From Hoeflea prorocentri (lineage in GTDB: Bacteria; Pseudomonadota; Alphaproteobacteria; Rhizobiales; Rhizobiaceae): 64,000 nt of DNA. Under the pieces are notes generated by a model. That model was not told the origin of the DNA. It did no database searches and saw nothing but the letters and a program-made list of their open reading frames with translations. Made by a program: the position numbers and the translations under genes. Of this stretch, positions 51,493 through 60,514 are shown piece by piece. Within the stretch, counting starts at the first letter, position 1; each line of letters begins with the position of its first letter. The stretch lies in assembly GCF_027944115.1 (NCBI RefSeq), contig NZ_JAPJZI010000001.1, positions 2,790,001-2,854,000 of the forward strand. The letters run 5' to 3'.

Positions 51493-53565
51493 CTAGGCCG
51501 CCTGGTTGCCATGCTTGCGCAGCACCATGTCCGCCTGCTTGCCGGTGACTTCCGCCAGATGATCGAAGGCCTTGCTGAAGGTCGCCACGCCGGCAGTCGC
51601 CGAGCGCAGTTCGATAATGAGGTCCTGCATCTCGGCCTCGGGCATGATGGCATTGACGACATCCCAGCCGTCCCAGCCGGGACGGGCGTCAAAGCCAAGC
51701 AACTGTCCGCGCCGGCCGGAGACGATGGCGTTGATCCTTGCCGTCGTATCGTTCGGGCAGAAGATTTCCACCCGGCACATGGGCTCCAGGAGAACCGGCT
51801 TGCAGGCCGGCATTCCCTCGCGCATGGCAATCTGACCGGCGGTCCGGAAGGCCTGATCGGACGAATCCACCGAATGGAAGGACCCGTCAGACAGGTTGAC
51901 CGCGACATCGACCACGGGAAATCCCAAAGGGCCTTCGCGCAGATAGTCGCGAATGCCCTCACGCACCGACGGTATATATTGCTTGGGCACCACGCCGCCG
52001 GTGATCGTGTCGGTGAAGACGAAGCCTTCGCCGCGCGATAGCGGCTTGATCTCGACAACAACATCGCCGAACTGCCCATGGCCACCGCTCTGTTTTTTAT
52101 GGCGGCCCCGCACACTGGTCTGCTGCCGGATCGTCTCCTTGTAGGGCAAGGTCGGCGCGCCAGCCTCCGCCGATATGCCATACTTTCCTTCAAGCCGCTC
52201 CAGCACGACGCGCAGATGCATTTCGCCCTGTCCTTCCAGCAGCGTCTCGCCGGTGTCCTGACTATGCGCGACACGCAGCGACGGGTCTTCCTCAGCCGCC
52301 CTCTGCAACGCCGTCGAAAGTTTGACTTCGTCCTTGCGCTCTCTCGGCGCAACCTTGAGTGCGATCACGGGCTCCGCCGCGTCAAGCGCGATCAGGTTTT
52401 CCGCCGGCTTGGTGTCGGCCGTGACCGTTTCGCCGGTCAGCACCCCCTCAAGCTTGGCGAGCGCCACGGTTTCGCCGGGTCCGGCCGAACCGCGTTTGGT
52501 CGCATGCATGCCGAGAAGATCGGACATGCCGGAGATCCGCGCCTGCGATCCGTCCGGTTTGGTGACCGTATCGCCCTCGGCAATCCGGCCGGACAGGACA
52601 CGCGCCACGGAGAGCTTGCCGCCATGGGCGGTATAATAGGTTTTGAGGACCTGCAGCCGGGACCCGTTCTGCGCATCCGCACCAAGACCCAGGCGCCGGC
52701 GTGTGCTGGCGATGCCGGGCGCCTCGTGCCTCAAGGCTTTCAAGAGCCGCCAGATGCCATTGGCATTTTGCGCCGAGCCGATGAAAACCGGACAGATTTC
52801 GCCCAACTGAAGCTCATGGACCAGATCGGTGAAGACCAGGTCCTGCTCCGGATTGATATCCTCGAGCAATTGTTCCATCAGCACGTCGTCATAATCGGCG
52901 ATCTGTTCCAGCATTTCAAAGCGGGCTTCCACCTCGCGCGCCTGTTCCTCATCCGGGATGTCGATGACCTCGCTGGTGGCGTGCTCCTTGTAGACATAAG
53001 CGCGTTCGAGGGCGAGATCGATGAAACCCGTCGCAATACCTGACTTCCAGATGGGTATCTGGCGGACAACCAGCGGCACGCCCGAGGCCGGTTGAACGGC
53101 CTTCAAGAGCGTGCGCAAGCTGCCATGGAACTTGTCGATCTTGTTGATGAACAGAAAGTGCGGGACCGAGCGGTCCTCAAGCGACTTCAATATGATCTGC
53201 AGAGCCGGAAGCTTTTTCTCGTCGGCTTCAGCGACAACAATCGCCAGATCCGCCCCGGCAAGCGCTCCGTTTGCCTCGCTCAGAAACTCCACGGATCCCG
53301 GACAATCGATGAATGTGTAACGGTCGCCCAGATAGTCGGTCGAAGCGACATTGGCCTCGACACTCATGGCATGGGCCCGCGCCTCGGGCGAGCTGTCACC
53401 AACCGTACTGCCCTGATCGACGCTTCCCTGCCTTGCGATGGCCCCCGTGCGCGCCAGCATCGCCTCCAGAAGCGTCGTCTTACCGCTTCCGAAAGGCCCT
53501 ACGATCGCGATGCACCGGGGCCCGGTTTCTCTGCCGCCTGCATGTCCTCCTTGGTCGTTGTCCAT
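51493..53565 (-). CDS. Elongation factor G-like translational GTPase (paralogue)
   Basis: 690 residues with EF-G architecture: G domain with GPFGSGKTTLLEAML, DCPGSVEFL and NKIDKF, then domains II to V (EGQGEMHLRVVLERLEGKYGI; GGVVPKQYIPSVREGI). It differs from housekeeping EF-G: the usual RGITI segment is replaced by AHAMSVEANV and it is not beside rpsL/rpsG/tuf. It fits the EF-G-like family common in alphaproteobacteria, with unknown role in translation or stress. It converges with the sugar operon. Confidence 0.88.
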   Translation of the reverse strand: MDNDQGGHAGGRETGPRCIAIVGPFGSGKTTLLEAMLARTGAIARQGSVDQGSTVGDSSPEARAHAMSVEANVASTDYLGDRYTFIDCPGSVEFLSEANGALAGADLAIVVAEADEKKLPALQIILKSLEDRSVPHFLFINKIDKFHGSLRTLLKAVQPASGVPLVVRQIPIWKSGIATGFIDLALERAYVYKEHATSEVIDIPDEEQAREVEARFEMLEQIADYDDVLMEQLLEDINPEQDLVFTDLVHELQLGEICPVFIGSAQNANGIWRLLKALRHEAPGIASTRRRLGLGADAQNGSRLQVLKTYYTAHGGKLSVARVLSGRIAEGDTVTKPDGSQARISGMSDLLGMHATKRGSAGPGETVALAKLEGVLTGETVTADTKPAENLIALDAAEPVIALKVAPRERKDEVKLSTALQRAAEEDPSLRVAHSQDTGETLLEGQGEMHLRVVLERLEGKYGISAEAGAPTLPYKETIRQQTSVRGRHKKQSGGHGQFGDVVVEIKPLSRGEGFVFTDTITGGVVPKQYIPSVREGIRDYLREGPLGFPVVDVAVNLSDGSFHSVDSSDQAFRTAGQIAMREGMPACKPVLLEPMCRVEIFCPNDTTARINAIVSGRRGQLLGFDARPGWDGWDVVNAIMPEAEMQDLIIELRSATAGVATFSKAFDHLAEVTGKQADMVLRKHGNQAA

Positions 53566-53741
53566 CTGCTGCCTCCCTTCGTGCCTAATTCACCTTGGGC
53601 GGCCTCCTCGCGCATGTCTTTTTGCCAATCGGCTCTATGCAGACATCATGGTAGCGAAAATCGCGGCCCGCGTCTTGGCAAGAATCGACGCGGCAATTTG
53701 CAAGCTGGAGGGCCGGCATACAAACGGCAGTTTGACGGGGG

Positions 53742-54725
53742 TCAATCGCCCGCTGTCATCAGCTCGTTGGCCAGGGCTTCGTCGACACAAAGATGGGTCA
53801 CAAGACCGCCCCTGATGGCAGCCAGCGTCGGTTCGGCGCGGTCCCGACCGCACACCGCCAGGAGTTTCTTCGGCGCATGGCGGATCTGTTCCAGTTCGGC
53901 GGCGATCAGCCGGGAACTCGGCGCAAGATCCATTTGCCGCCCGTCTCGGTCAAGATATCTGCAGCACAGGATGCCCACCGCCCCGGCTTGTCGCGCCAGT
54001 TCGATCTCTTCCAGTGTCGCCATACCGGCAACCTGAAAATGCGTGTCATTCCCGACGTGTCCGACGGAGGCGATCGTCACATCGAGTGAAGTCAAGCGGT
54101 CGAGCTGGCTTTTGATTGTCGGCTCCTGCCTCATCATTCCGGCAAGCTCATCGGACGATACGATACCGGGCGCATGAAGCGTGAAGCACCGCGCATCAAG
54201 CCGGTTGGCAATCTGGATCGCACAAAACTCCGAAGCCGGCACACGTTCCGAGATCATCGACCCGATCAGCTGGCAGACTTCCGCGCCTTCAACCGGGCTG
54301 GATGCCATGACGTTGGACACCGCCATGATGGTTTCGCCCCAGGCAACACCGATCCTGTCACCGGGTTTGACGATATCGCGCACCGCGGACGCTGCAACGC
54401 GCGCCAGAAGCGGCAGGTCTGCCGCGCGGCCACGTTTGCCGGCGGCGCTCACGCTCCTGGAGACATAAACATCCTCCAGTGCAAACTTCTCTTTCAGTTC
54501 CCGCGACAGGGACGAATTGGACAGATGCCGGCCATCAACCCTGATATCGACGATGCCGCGCTCTCGGCTTTCGCGCAGCATGTTGACGATCGTCGCACGC
54601 GAGACCTGCATCCGCTTGGCGATCTCACCCTGGGTGAGACCTTCGCCATAGTAAAGCAGCGCCACATTGGAGAGCAGCGCATCCTTGTCGCCGCCCGAGC
54701 GTGGGTTTGAACCGTTTCTTGACAT
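53742..54725 (-). CDS. SorC/DeoR-type sugar-binding transcriptional regulator
   Basis: 327 residues. An N-terminal helix-turn-helix (YYGEGLTQGEIAKRMQVSRATIVNML near 26-51) is followed by the SorC sugar-binding domain (about 65-325), with GDRIGVAWGETIMAVSNVM and VTHLCVDEALANELM. Such proteins bind phosphosugars as tetramers. It is the last gene of the kinase-dehydrogenase-epimerase operon. The two inverted-motif pairs near 58.0 and 60.5 kb are its likely operators. Confidence 0.9.
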   Translation of the reverse strand: MSRNGSNPRSGGDKDALLSNVALLYYGEGLTQGEIAKRMQVSRATIVNMLRESRERGIVDIRVDGRHLSNSSLSRELKEKFALEDVYVSRSVSAAGKRGRAADLPLLARVAASAVRDIVKPGDRIGVAWGETIMAVSNVMASSPVEGAEVCQLIGSMISERVPASEFCAIQIANRLDARCFTLHAPGIVSSDELAGMMRQEPTIKSQLDRLTSLDVTIASVGHVGNDTHFQVAGMATLEEIELARQAGAVGILCCRYLDRDGRQMDLAPSSRLIAAELEQIRHAPKKLLAVCGRDRAEPTLAAIRGGLVTHLCVDEALANELMTAGD

Positions 54726-54729
54726 CAGC

Positions 54730-55395
54730 TCAACGGTTTACTTGTTTCGTGCCTTCTTGCCCATAGTTTTTGCGGAACCAGTTGTAGCATCTGTCGATCT
54801 CCTCAGCGGGCAGTTCCTCAACGGGACCCCGAAGCATGGCCAGATGCGTCGTCATGGCCGCTTCTTCCAGATACATCGCAATCGAGGTTGCCTGTGTCGC
54901 AGACCCGCCCATGGTGAAAACGCCGTGGGCCTTGACCAGAACCGCCAATCCGCCGTCCGCCGCCTCGATGATCGCTTCGCCGGTATCCACTTCACCGGGC
55001 GTTGCGTAGCGCGAGCATGGAACGTCGCGTCCGAGCATATGGGTGATCGGGGTCAAAACCGCCGGGATGCGTTCACCCCTGGCTGCGAAGCTTGAGGCAT
55101 AGGGCGAATGGGTATGGGCAATGCCGAACACATCCGACCGGTGGCGGTAGATATAGAGATGGATACCGGTATCGACCGACGGCTTCATCTCACCTTCCAC
55201 CACATTCCCGTCGACATCGACGACAACCATCGTTTCAGGCGTCAGCCTGGAGAACTTCACGCCAGAGGGCTTGATGACAATCAGTCCGGTCTGGGGATCG
55301 CGGCCCGACACATTGCCTCCGGAACCGACAACAAGGCCGTTGTTTGGCAGTTCATGGTTCTGTTCACAGACTTCCTGTTTCAGTCCTTCGAGCAT
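54730..55395 (-). CDS. AraD-like L-ribulose-5-phosphate 4-epimerase/aldolase
   Basis: 221 residues, class II aldolase/adducin family, closest by eye to AraD/UlaF/SgbE: MLEGLKQEVCEQNHEL, GGNVSGRD, VIKPSGV, KPSVDTGIHLYIY, the metal histidines in AHTHSPYA and a third in VKAHGVF, then a late Tyr/Trp region. The likely reaction is epimerisation of a ketopentose 5-phosphate to D-xylulose 5-phosphate; aldolase cleavage is the alternative. Its ATG overlaps the dehydrogenase stop by one base. The transketolase encoded nearby would use the product. Confidence 0.85.
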   Translation of the reverse strand: MLEGLKQEVCEQNHELPNNGLVVGSGGNVSGRDPQTGLIVIKPSGVKFSRLTPETMVVVDVDGNVVEGEMKPSVDTGIHLYIYRHRSDVFGIAHTHSPYASSFAARGERIPAVLTPITHMLGRDVPCSRYATPGEVDTGEAIIEAADGGLAVLVKAHGVFTMGGSATQATSIAMYLEEAAMTTHLAMLRGPVEELPAEEIDRCYNWFRKNYGQEGTKQVNR

Positions 55396-56453
55396 CAGCC
55401 AGCGCTCCCTTCCGGAATTCCATGCGGATAAACGGCTATTTTCAATGACTGCTCCGCCTCCACCAGCATACGGAACGCCTCGGCGCTGTCTGCGATGTCA
55501 AAACGATGGGTCACCGCTTTATCGGCATCGATCCGGCCGGATTCCAGAAGCCTGATATAGCTGTAGGTGTCGGTATGGTCGGATGAATAACGCGACGTCA
55601 CCGTGATCTGGTCGAAATAGGCGGCATTGCCGTCACGAACCCAGTCAACTCCAGGCGCCAGGGGTGCGCCGAGATGGAGGCATCCGCCGACCTCGACCAG
55701 TTTGAGCGCCTGATCCCAGGCCTCGGGGAAAGGCGCAATGACAATCACCGTGTCGGCAAGGCGGCCATTATTGGCCTCACGAAGCGCCTCAACCGCGTCC
55801 TCCGATTTCGGATTGATGGTGTGGGTGGCGCCGAATTCACGTGCCTTTTGCAGCCGCCAATCGGAAAAATCGAGCGCGATCACCTTACCGGCGCCGAAGA
55901 AAGGCGCGAGATGAACAAAGCCCTGCCCCATGAAACCGGCGCCGACGACGGCAATCGTGTCGCCCGGCTGGATGTGGCAGACCTTCAGGCCGGAAAGGAC
56001 GCAGGACCAGGGTTCAATGGTGACCGCAGCCTCGTTGGAGATACTTTCCGGCAGCTTGTGCGTATCCATTGCCAGATGCTGGGGCAGAGCGCGGAAATAC
56101 TCACATACTCCACCTGGGTCGATCCGCATTGAGGAGTAGAAGGGATCACGGGTGAAATGGCCCCGCCGGGACAAGTGACTGTTTATGCGTCCGACATGAT
56201 GATTGACGAAGATGCGGTCACCAACGCTGAAATCCGTCACGCCCGCGCCAATTTCGACAATTTCGCCCACCGGCTCATGGCCGAGAACCTTGGGTTCAGC
56301 CTTTTTGTACCAGGCCATGGTCTCGCCGCCACACAGGCCGCAAGCCAATGTCTTGACCAGAACTTCCCCGGCACCGACCTTTGGCACCGGCCATTGTTCA
56401 ATGCGGATGTCGTCCAATGCGTGATACACCGCAGCCGTCATCATGTCCTTCAT
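55395..56453 (-). CDS. Zinc-dependent medium-chain dehydrogenase, likely polyol dehydrogenase
   Basis: 352 residues of the MDR superfamily. The catalytic zinc site is suggested by CGLCGGETMAW near 33-43 and LGHEPVGE near 51-58; the Rossmann motif is VVGAGFMGQGFVHL near 170. The four-cysteine structural zinc loop is absent. It probably oxidises a sugar alcohol or sugar to a ketose for the FGGY kinase encoded just upstream. ATG 56453 follows AAGGA by 8 bases; that site lies at the end of the kinase gene, so translation is coupled. Confidence 0.85.
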   Translation of the reverse strand: MKDMMTAAVYHALDDIRIEQWPVPKVGAGEVLVKTLACGLCGGETMAWYKKAEPKVLGHEPVGEIVEIGAGVTDFSVGDRIFVNHHVGRINSHLSRRGHFTRDPFYSSMRIDPGGVCEYFRALPQHLAMDTHKLPESISNEAAVTIEPWSCVLSGLKVCHIQPGDTIAVVGAGFMGQGFVHLAPFFGAGKVIALDFSDWRLQKAREFGATHTINPKSEDAVEALREANNGRLADTVIVIAPFPEAWDQALKLVEVGGCLHLGAPLAPGVDWVRDGNAAYFDQITVTSRYSSDHTDTYSYIRLLESGRIDADKAVTHRFDIADSAEAFRMLVEAEQSLKIAVYPHGIPEGSAG

Positions 56454-56457
56454 GGAT

Positions 56458-57957
56458 CTATCCTTCAATTTCCCGCAATTTCCGATGAGCCGAGCGGCTG
56501 GAATCGGAAAGAACCCGGTAACGGGCAAAGTGCCTTCCATAGGCCTCATGGCGCTGCGCATCGGGCTCCATGACAGTGAGATCCGCATCGCGCCGGCTCA
56601 ATTCCACGGCGGAGCCGAAACCGGCAGCCGCAGCGCCAATGCAGGCCGCTCCCCAAAGGCCATGGTCCGAGGCCTCGCTGACCTGGATAGGTCGGCCGAT
56701 AATATCGGCAACGATCTGGCACCAGAGCGCATTTTTCGATCCTCCGCCGGTCAAATGCACCGGCCCCTGTGGCAGGCCGCCCTCTTCCTCAATGCAATGG
56801 CGAAGGCTGAAACCGGTGCCCTCCAGGACGGCCCGTGCCATTTCGGCCTTTGTCGTCGCCGCTGACAGGCCGGCAAAACTTGCGCGGATATCCGGGGCCA
56901 CGAACGGCGCTCGTTCACCGTCGAGATAGGGCAGGAATGTCACGCCATTTGCACCCGGCGGCACACTTTCGACAAGCTGATTGATGTTATCGGCAATGAG
57001 AGCCGTGTTTTCTGCGCCGAGGGTCGCGGGATGAAGGCTTGCAAACCAGTCGAATGCGCCGGTGCCGGTTGTCGGCGCAAGCACCCTGATGACCGCATCG
57101 GATGTCGGGTGCAGCGCACTGGCGCCAACTGGCGTATCGACCGGTTTGATGCGATCCGTCAAAATACTGACAACCGCCGTGGTGCCGATAATCATGAAGC
57201 TCTGACCAGGCCGGTCGAGCCCAAGCCCTACGGTCATGGCCGAAAGGTCCATTGTCCCCACCGACACCGGGAGCCCGGTCGGCAATCCGGTTGCCCGCGA
57301 CGCATCGTCCGTGACACGCCCGATCATCGTGTCGGCCGGACTCGGCTGCACCAGTCGCTCCGACAGGTCGCCGCAACCCAACGCTTCGATCTGAGCGGGG
57401 CCATAAGACCGGGTGGAGAAATCCAGAAACGGTATGGACGCATTTGAGAAATCGGTGGCGAGTTCGCCGGTCAACCGTGCGCAAATCCAGTCGGCACAGG
57501 TAAAGACATATCTGACCTTTTGGGCCTGCGCCTTCCGGTTTTCCTTCAGCCAGTGCCACAGTGGCGCCGACGTTCCCGACCAAAGCGCCGTGCCGCACCC
57601 CCGCCCGATGGCCGCTAAAGCGCCTGAGTCGGATAATTTCAAGACGTCGTCTGCAGCACGCGTGTCGTTCCACAGCATCGCCGGGCCGACCGGCCGCAGA
57701 TCTTTGTCCACGGCCCAGAGGCCATCACCCTGTGCGCATACACCGAGGGAGCGGACCTCTTCGACATCTGTTTTTGTGCAAAGATCGCTCAGCACCCCGG
57801 CGACGGCCTGCCAGACATCGTCCATGTCCTGCTCGACGCCGCCGCCCGGCAAACGGTTCAGATTGGCGCCTGTCTCACTTAACGCGAGGGTTTCACCATG
57901 CGGCGTGTAGACGGCCGCCTTGATTGCCGATGTCCCTACATCCAGACCAATCCACAT
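56458..57957 (-). CDS. FGGY-family ketose/polyol kinase
   Basis: 499 residues with the FGGY two-domain fold: GLDVGTSAIKAAVY at the N-terminus, GGGVEQDMDDVW, NDTRA, TMDLSAMTVGLG near 240, and the ATP-site LTGGGSKNALWCQIVADIIGRPI near 398-421. It resembles L-xylulose and erythritol kinases. With the AraD-like enzyme the most likely substrate is a ketopentose. It is the first gene of the minus-strand operon kinase-dehydrogenase-epimerase-regulator, with an inverted operator-like pair upstream. Confidence 0.88.
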   Translation of the reverse strand: MWIGLDVGTSAIKAAVYTPHGETLALSETGANLNRLPGGGVEQDMDDVWQAVAGVLSDLCTKTDVEEVRSLGVCAQGDGLWAVDKDLRPVGPAMLWNDTRAADDVLKLSDSGALAAIGRGCGTALWSGTSAPLWHWLKENRKAQAQKVRYVFTCADWICARLTGELATDFSNASIPFLDFSTRSYGPAQIEALGCGDLSERLVQPSPADTMIGRVTDDASRATGLPTGLPVSVGTMDLSAMTVGLGLDRPGQSFMIIGTTAVVSILTDRIKPVDTPVGASALHPTSDAVIRVLAPTTGTGAFDWFASLHPATLGAENTALIADNINQLVESVPPGANGVTFLPYLDGERAPFVAPDIRASFAGLSAATTKAEMARAVLEGTGFSLRHCIEEEGGLPQGPVHLTGGGSKNALWCQIVADIIGRPIQVSEASDHGLWGAACIGAAAAGFGSAVELSRRDADLTVMEPDAQRHEAYGRHFARYRVLSDSSRSAHRKLREIEG

Positions 57958-57984
57958 GAACGCGCCATCCTTCCATCTATAAAC

Positions 57985-58017
57985 TATACAAATGTCCCAA
58001 ATTCTGACTTTTGTAAA
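57985..58017. promoter_or_regulatory. Inverted operator pair upstream of the FGGY kinase
   Basis: TATACAAATG (57985-57994) and CTTTTGTAAA (58008-58017) are two inversely oriented copies of a C[AT]T[AT]TGTA[AT]A motif, with start-to-start distance 23 bp. The second is also part of a 13-bp near-palindrome, ACTTTTGTAAAGT. The same arrangement occurs before the transketolase gene. Proposed site of the SorC-type regulator. Confidence 0.6.
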
Positions 58018-58074
58018 GTATCACCACGTACATTCAGCAGATGGCCAAAGACCGCCGATAAGCAGACTTCGCGT

Positions 58075-60351
58075 TCAGCCCGAACCGGCCGCGTCCAACT
58101 GTGGCGGCCTGTCCACGGATAGCGGCGGCAGATCCCGGAGCCATTTCTCCACCCGCACCAACGCCGTGTGGGCGATGTTGCCCTGCGAAAGATCGGAGGT
58201 GCCCTTGTCGATGGTCAGGACATTCGGGTTTCCGTGCACCTCGAGCCTTTCACCCTCAACAATCTGGGGGTCGTACCAGGCCCCCGTCGCCAGGGCGAGA
58301 CAGTCCACGCGCATGGCGTCATCCAATTTCAAGCCGGCAAGACAGGCTCCGCGTTCATTGAAGATGCGGATAATATCTCCTTCTGAAAGACCGCGCTTTT
58401 CAGCGGCCTGAGGATGCATATAGGCCGGTTCCCGGTCACGAATCTTCGAGGCGCGCGATTCATTGCCCCTGTCATTTTGGGAATGCAGGCGCGTGTCCGG
58501 CTGGCCGGAGAGCAGGTGAAGTTCATCCTCCTGAGCATCAAGCAGGCTCTCGGCCGGCTCGAACCAGGCAGGGTGTCCCGGGCAGCCGTCAAGTCCGAGA
58601 GCGTCTATACGCTCGCTGAAAACAACGAGGCGGCCGGATTCGGTATCCAGGGGATTGGCGTCCGGATCTTCGATGTAGTCTTGCAACCCGATGTGATGCT
58701 GGACGGAGTCCGGTATTTCAAAGCGGCCGGCCTTGCTGAACTCGTCGAACTCCGGGAGCATAATTCCGTGTGCTTCGGCAATTTGCACTGACTGCGACCA
58801 CAGACGCCGCAACCAACCCTCCACATCAAGGCCTTCGGTGAACTGCTCTTCAAAACCAAGCCGTGATGAAATCCGGCGAAAAATCTCAAAATCGTCCAGC
58901 GCCTCACCCATCGGCTGCATGGATGGTGACATATAGATAAGGCTCGGATCACGGCGGTTCATCATGATGTCATTGCGCTCCAGCGGTGTGGTCGCCGGCA
59001 AGACGATATCGGCGCGTCTTGCCGTGGCAGTCCAGCTGTGATCGTGCACAATGACCGTCTCCGGCCGTGTCCAGGCCTCTTCAAGTCGATGAAGGTCCTG
59101 ATGGTGGTGAAACGGGTTTCCACCGGCCCAATAAACGAGCTTAATGTCCGGGTACTTTCTGTCCTCAAGGTTATACCGGTAGGGTTTGCCGGGACTGAGA
59201 AGCATGTCGGCGATCCGCGCAACCGGTATGAAATCGTCGACCGGGTTGCTGCCTTGACGAAATGACGGCCATGGAATGAGCTTTATCGACCGGCCCGTCG
59301 CCGTGACGCTTCCGTAACCGAAGGCATATCCGGTTCCCGGTTGGCCGATCTGGCCGATCGCGCAGGCAAGTGCGAGCCCTGCCCACAATGGTTGCTCGCC
59401 ATGATCGGCCCGTTGAAGAGACCAGGCCATTGCAATCATGCTGCGCCGTGTGGCGAGCACATGCGCCAGAGAGCGAATGGTCCCGGCCGGTATATCACAC
59501 AGACCGGCGGCCCATTCCGCGGTCTTCGGATGATTGTCGGCGCGGCCCATTACATAGTCTTCAAAGGCACCCCAGCCGCTGGTGTAGCGATCGATGAAGG
59601 CGCGATTTTCCAGTCCGGCATCGATAATCTCATAAATAAGAGCAAGCAGAAATGCGGTGTCGGTTCCCGGCCTGATGGACAACCATTCACCACCCTTGAG
59701 ATCGGATTTCATGGGCGAGACGTTCACAACGCGCATGCCCTTTTCAAGTATTCTTTCAAGCCAGCCGCCGATTTCATGATGGGAGGTGCCGGCAGAGGCG
59801 ATCTGCGCGGTGCGGCTCGACAATCCACCCACAGCCAGCAGCACTTCGCAATGCTTTTCGACAAGCTGGATGCCCGTCGTGCGATCCTGGAACTGCCGGT
59901 AGGTTCGGCCCATCATATGCGGGAACAACACCTCCGCAGCGGCATGAGAATAGGTATCCCTGGATGAAACGCAGCCGCCGGCAAGATTGAGGAAACGTTT
60001 GAGCTGGCTTTGAGCGTGATGGAACCTGCCAGCACTCGCCCAACCATAGGATCCACCGAAAATCGCCCCGTTTCCGTGGTTGTCACGAACCCGGGAAATC
60101 TCTTGCGCAACCAGATCAGCGGCACGGTCCCATCCGATTTCGACGAAACTGTCGTCGCACCGGTCGGCGCCCCTGTCTCCCTCCAGCCAGCCTTTCCGCA
60201 CGGCCGGTGCAAGAATCCGGCTGCGGGGATCCTTTGCCGCCGATGCCCAGCCCCTGGCAATCCGCGAGGGCTCGGGATCGTCCTCGAGCGGATGCAGATT
60301 TCCCTGACCGTCTATCGTGCACACACCCCAGTGCGCGGCCGTGTATTTCAT
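58075..60351 (-). CDS. BisC-type molybdopterin oxidoreductase
   Basis: 758 residues of the DMSO reductase family, closest to biotin sulfoxide reductase: HWGVCTIDGQG at the start, the GGSYGWASAGRFHHAQSQLKRFLN segment near 98-121, SSRDTYSHAAAEVLFP with the probable Mo-ligating region, and YWAGGNPFHHHQDL, HDHSWTATARRADIVLP. There is no iron-sulfur cysteine cluster and no Tat signal, so it is cytosolic. It probably reduces an S- or N-oxide or oxidises a sugar-derived aldehyde; the substrate is unknown. It is divergent from the transketolase gene and shares its putative operator region. Confidence 0.87.
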   Translation of the reverse strand: MKYTAAHWGVCTIDGQGNLHPLEDDPEPSRIARGWASAAKDPRSRILAPAVRKGWLEGDRGADRCDDSFVEIGWDRAADLVAQEISRVRDNHGNGAIFGGSYGWASAGRFHHAQSQLKRFLNLAGGCVSSRDTYSHAAAEVLFPHMMGRTYRQFQDRTTGIQLVEKHCEVLLAVGGLSSRTAQIASAGTSHHEIGGWLERILEKGMRVVNVSPMKSDLKGGEWLSIRPGTDTAFLLALIYEIIDAGLENRAFIDRYTSGWGAFEDYVMGRADNHPKTAEWAAGLCDIPAGTIRSLAHVLATRRSMIAMAWSLQRADHGEQPLWAGLALACAIGQIGQPGTGYAFGYGSVTATGRSIKLIPWPSFRQGSNPVDDFIPVARIADMLLSPGKPYRYNLEDRKYPDIKLVYWAGGNPFHHHQDLHRLEEAWTRPETVIVHDHSWTATARRADIVLPATTPLERNDIMMNRRDPSLIYMSPSMQPMGEALDDFEIFRRISSRLGFEEQFTEGLDVEGWLRRLWSQSVQIAEAHGIMLPEFDEFSKAGRFEIPDSVQHHIGLQDYIEDPDANPLDTESGRLVVFSERIDALGLDGCPGHPAWFEPAESLLDAQEDELHLLSGQPDTRLHSQNDRGNESRASKIRDREPAYMHPQAAEKRGLSEGDIIRIFNERGACLAGLKLDDAMRVDCLALATGAWYDPQIVEGERLEVHGNPNVLTIDKGTSDLSQGNIAHTALVRVEKWLRDLPPLSVDRPPQLDAAGSG

Positions 60352-60464
60352 GTCTGTTCGTCCTTTTCAGTCCAGAATCAGCTCAATTCGCGATTGTTCC
60401 ACGGATTGCGATCAAAGACACTTTTCAGCACATGCTCCGGACAATATCAATTCGAACCTTGAGA

Positions 60465-60497
60465 TTTACATATGACTACTATAATGACATTTGTAAA
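60465..60497. promoter_or_regulatory. Inverted operator pair upstream of transketolase
   Basis: TTTACATATG (60465-60474) and CATTTGTAAA (60488-60497) repeat the inverted pair seen at 57985-58017, again at 23 bp. It lies between the molybdoenzyme and the transketolase subunit genes, 18 bases before the latter's start, and could control both. Confidence 0.6.
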
Positions 60498-60514
60498 ATC
60501 AAAGGAGCATCGGT

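Noticed and set aside
51493-53565. Housekeeping elongation factor G
   Set aside because: It is not in the str operon context and lacks the usual switch segment.
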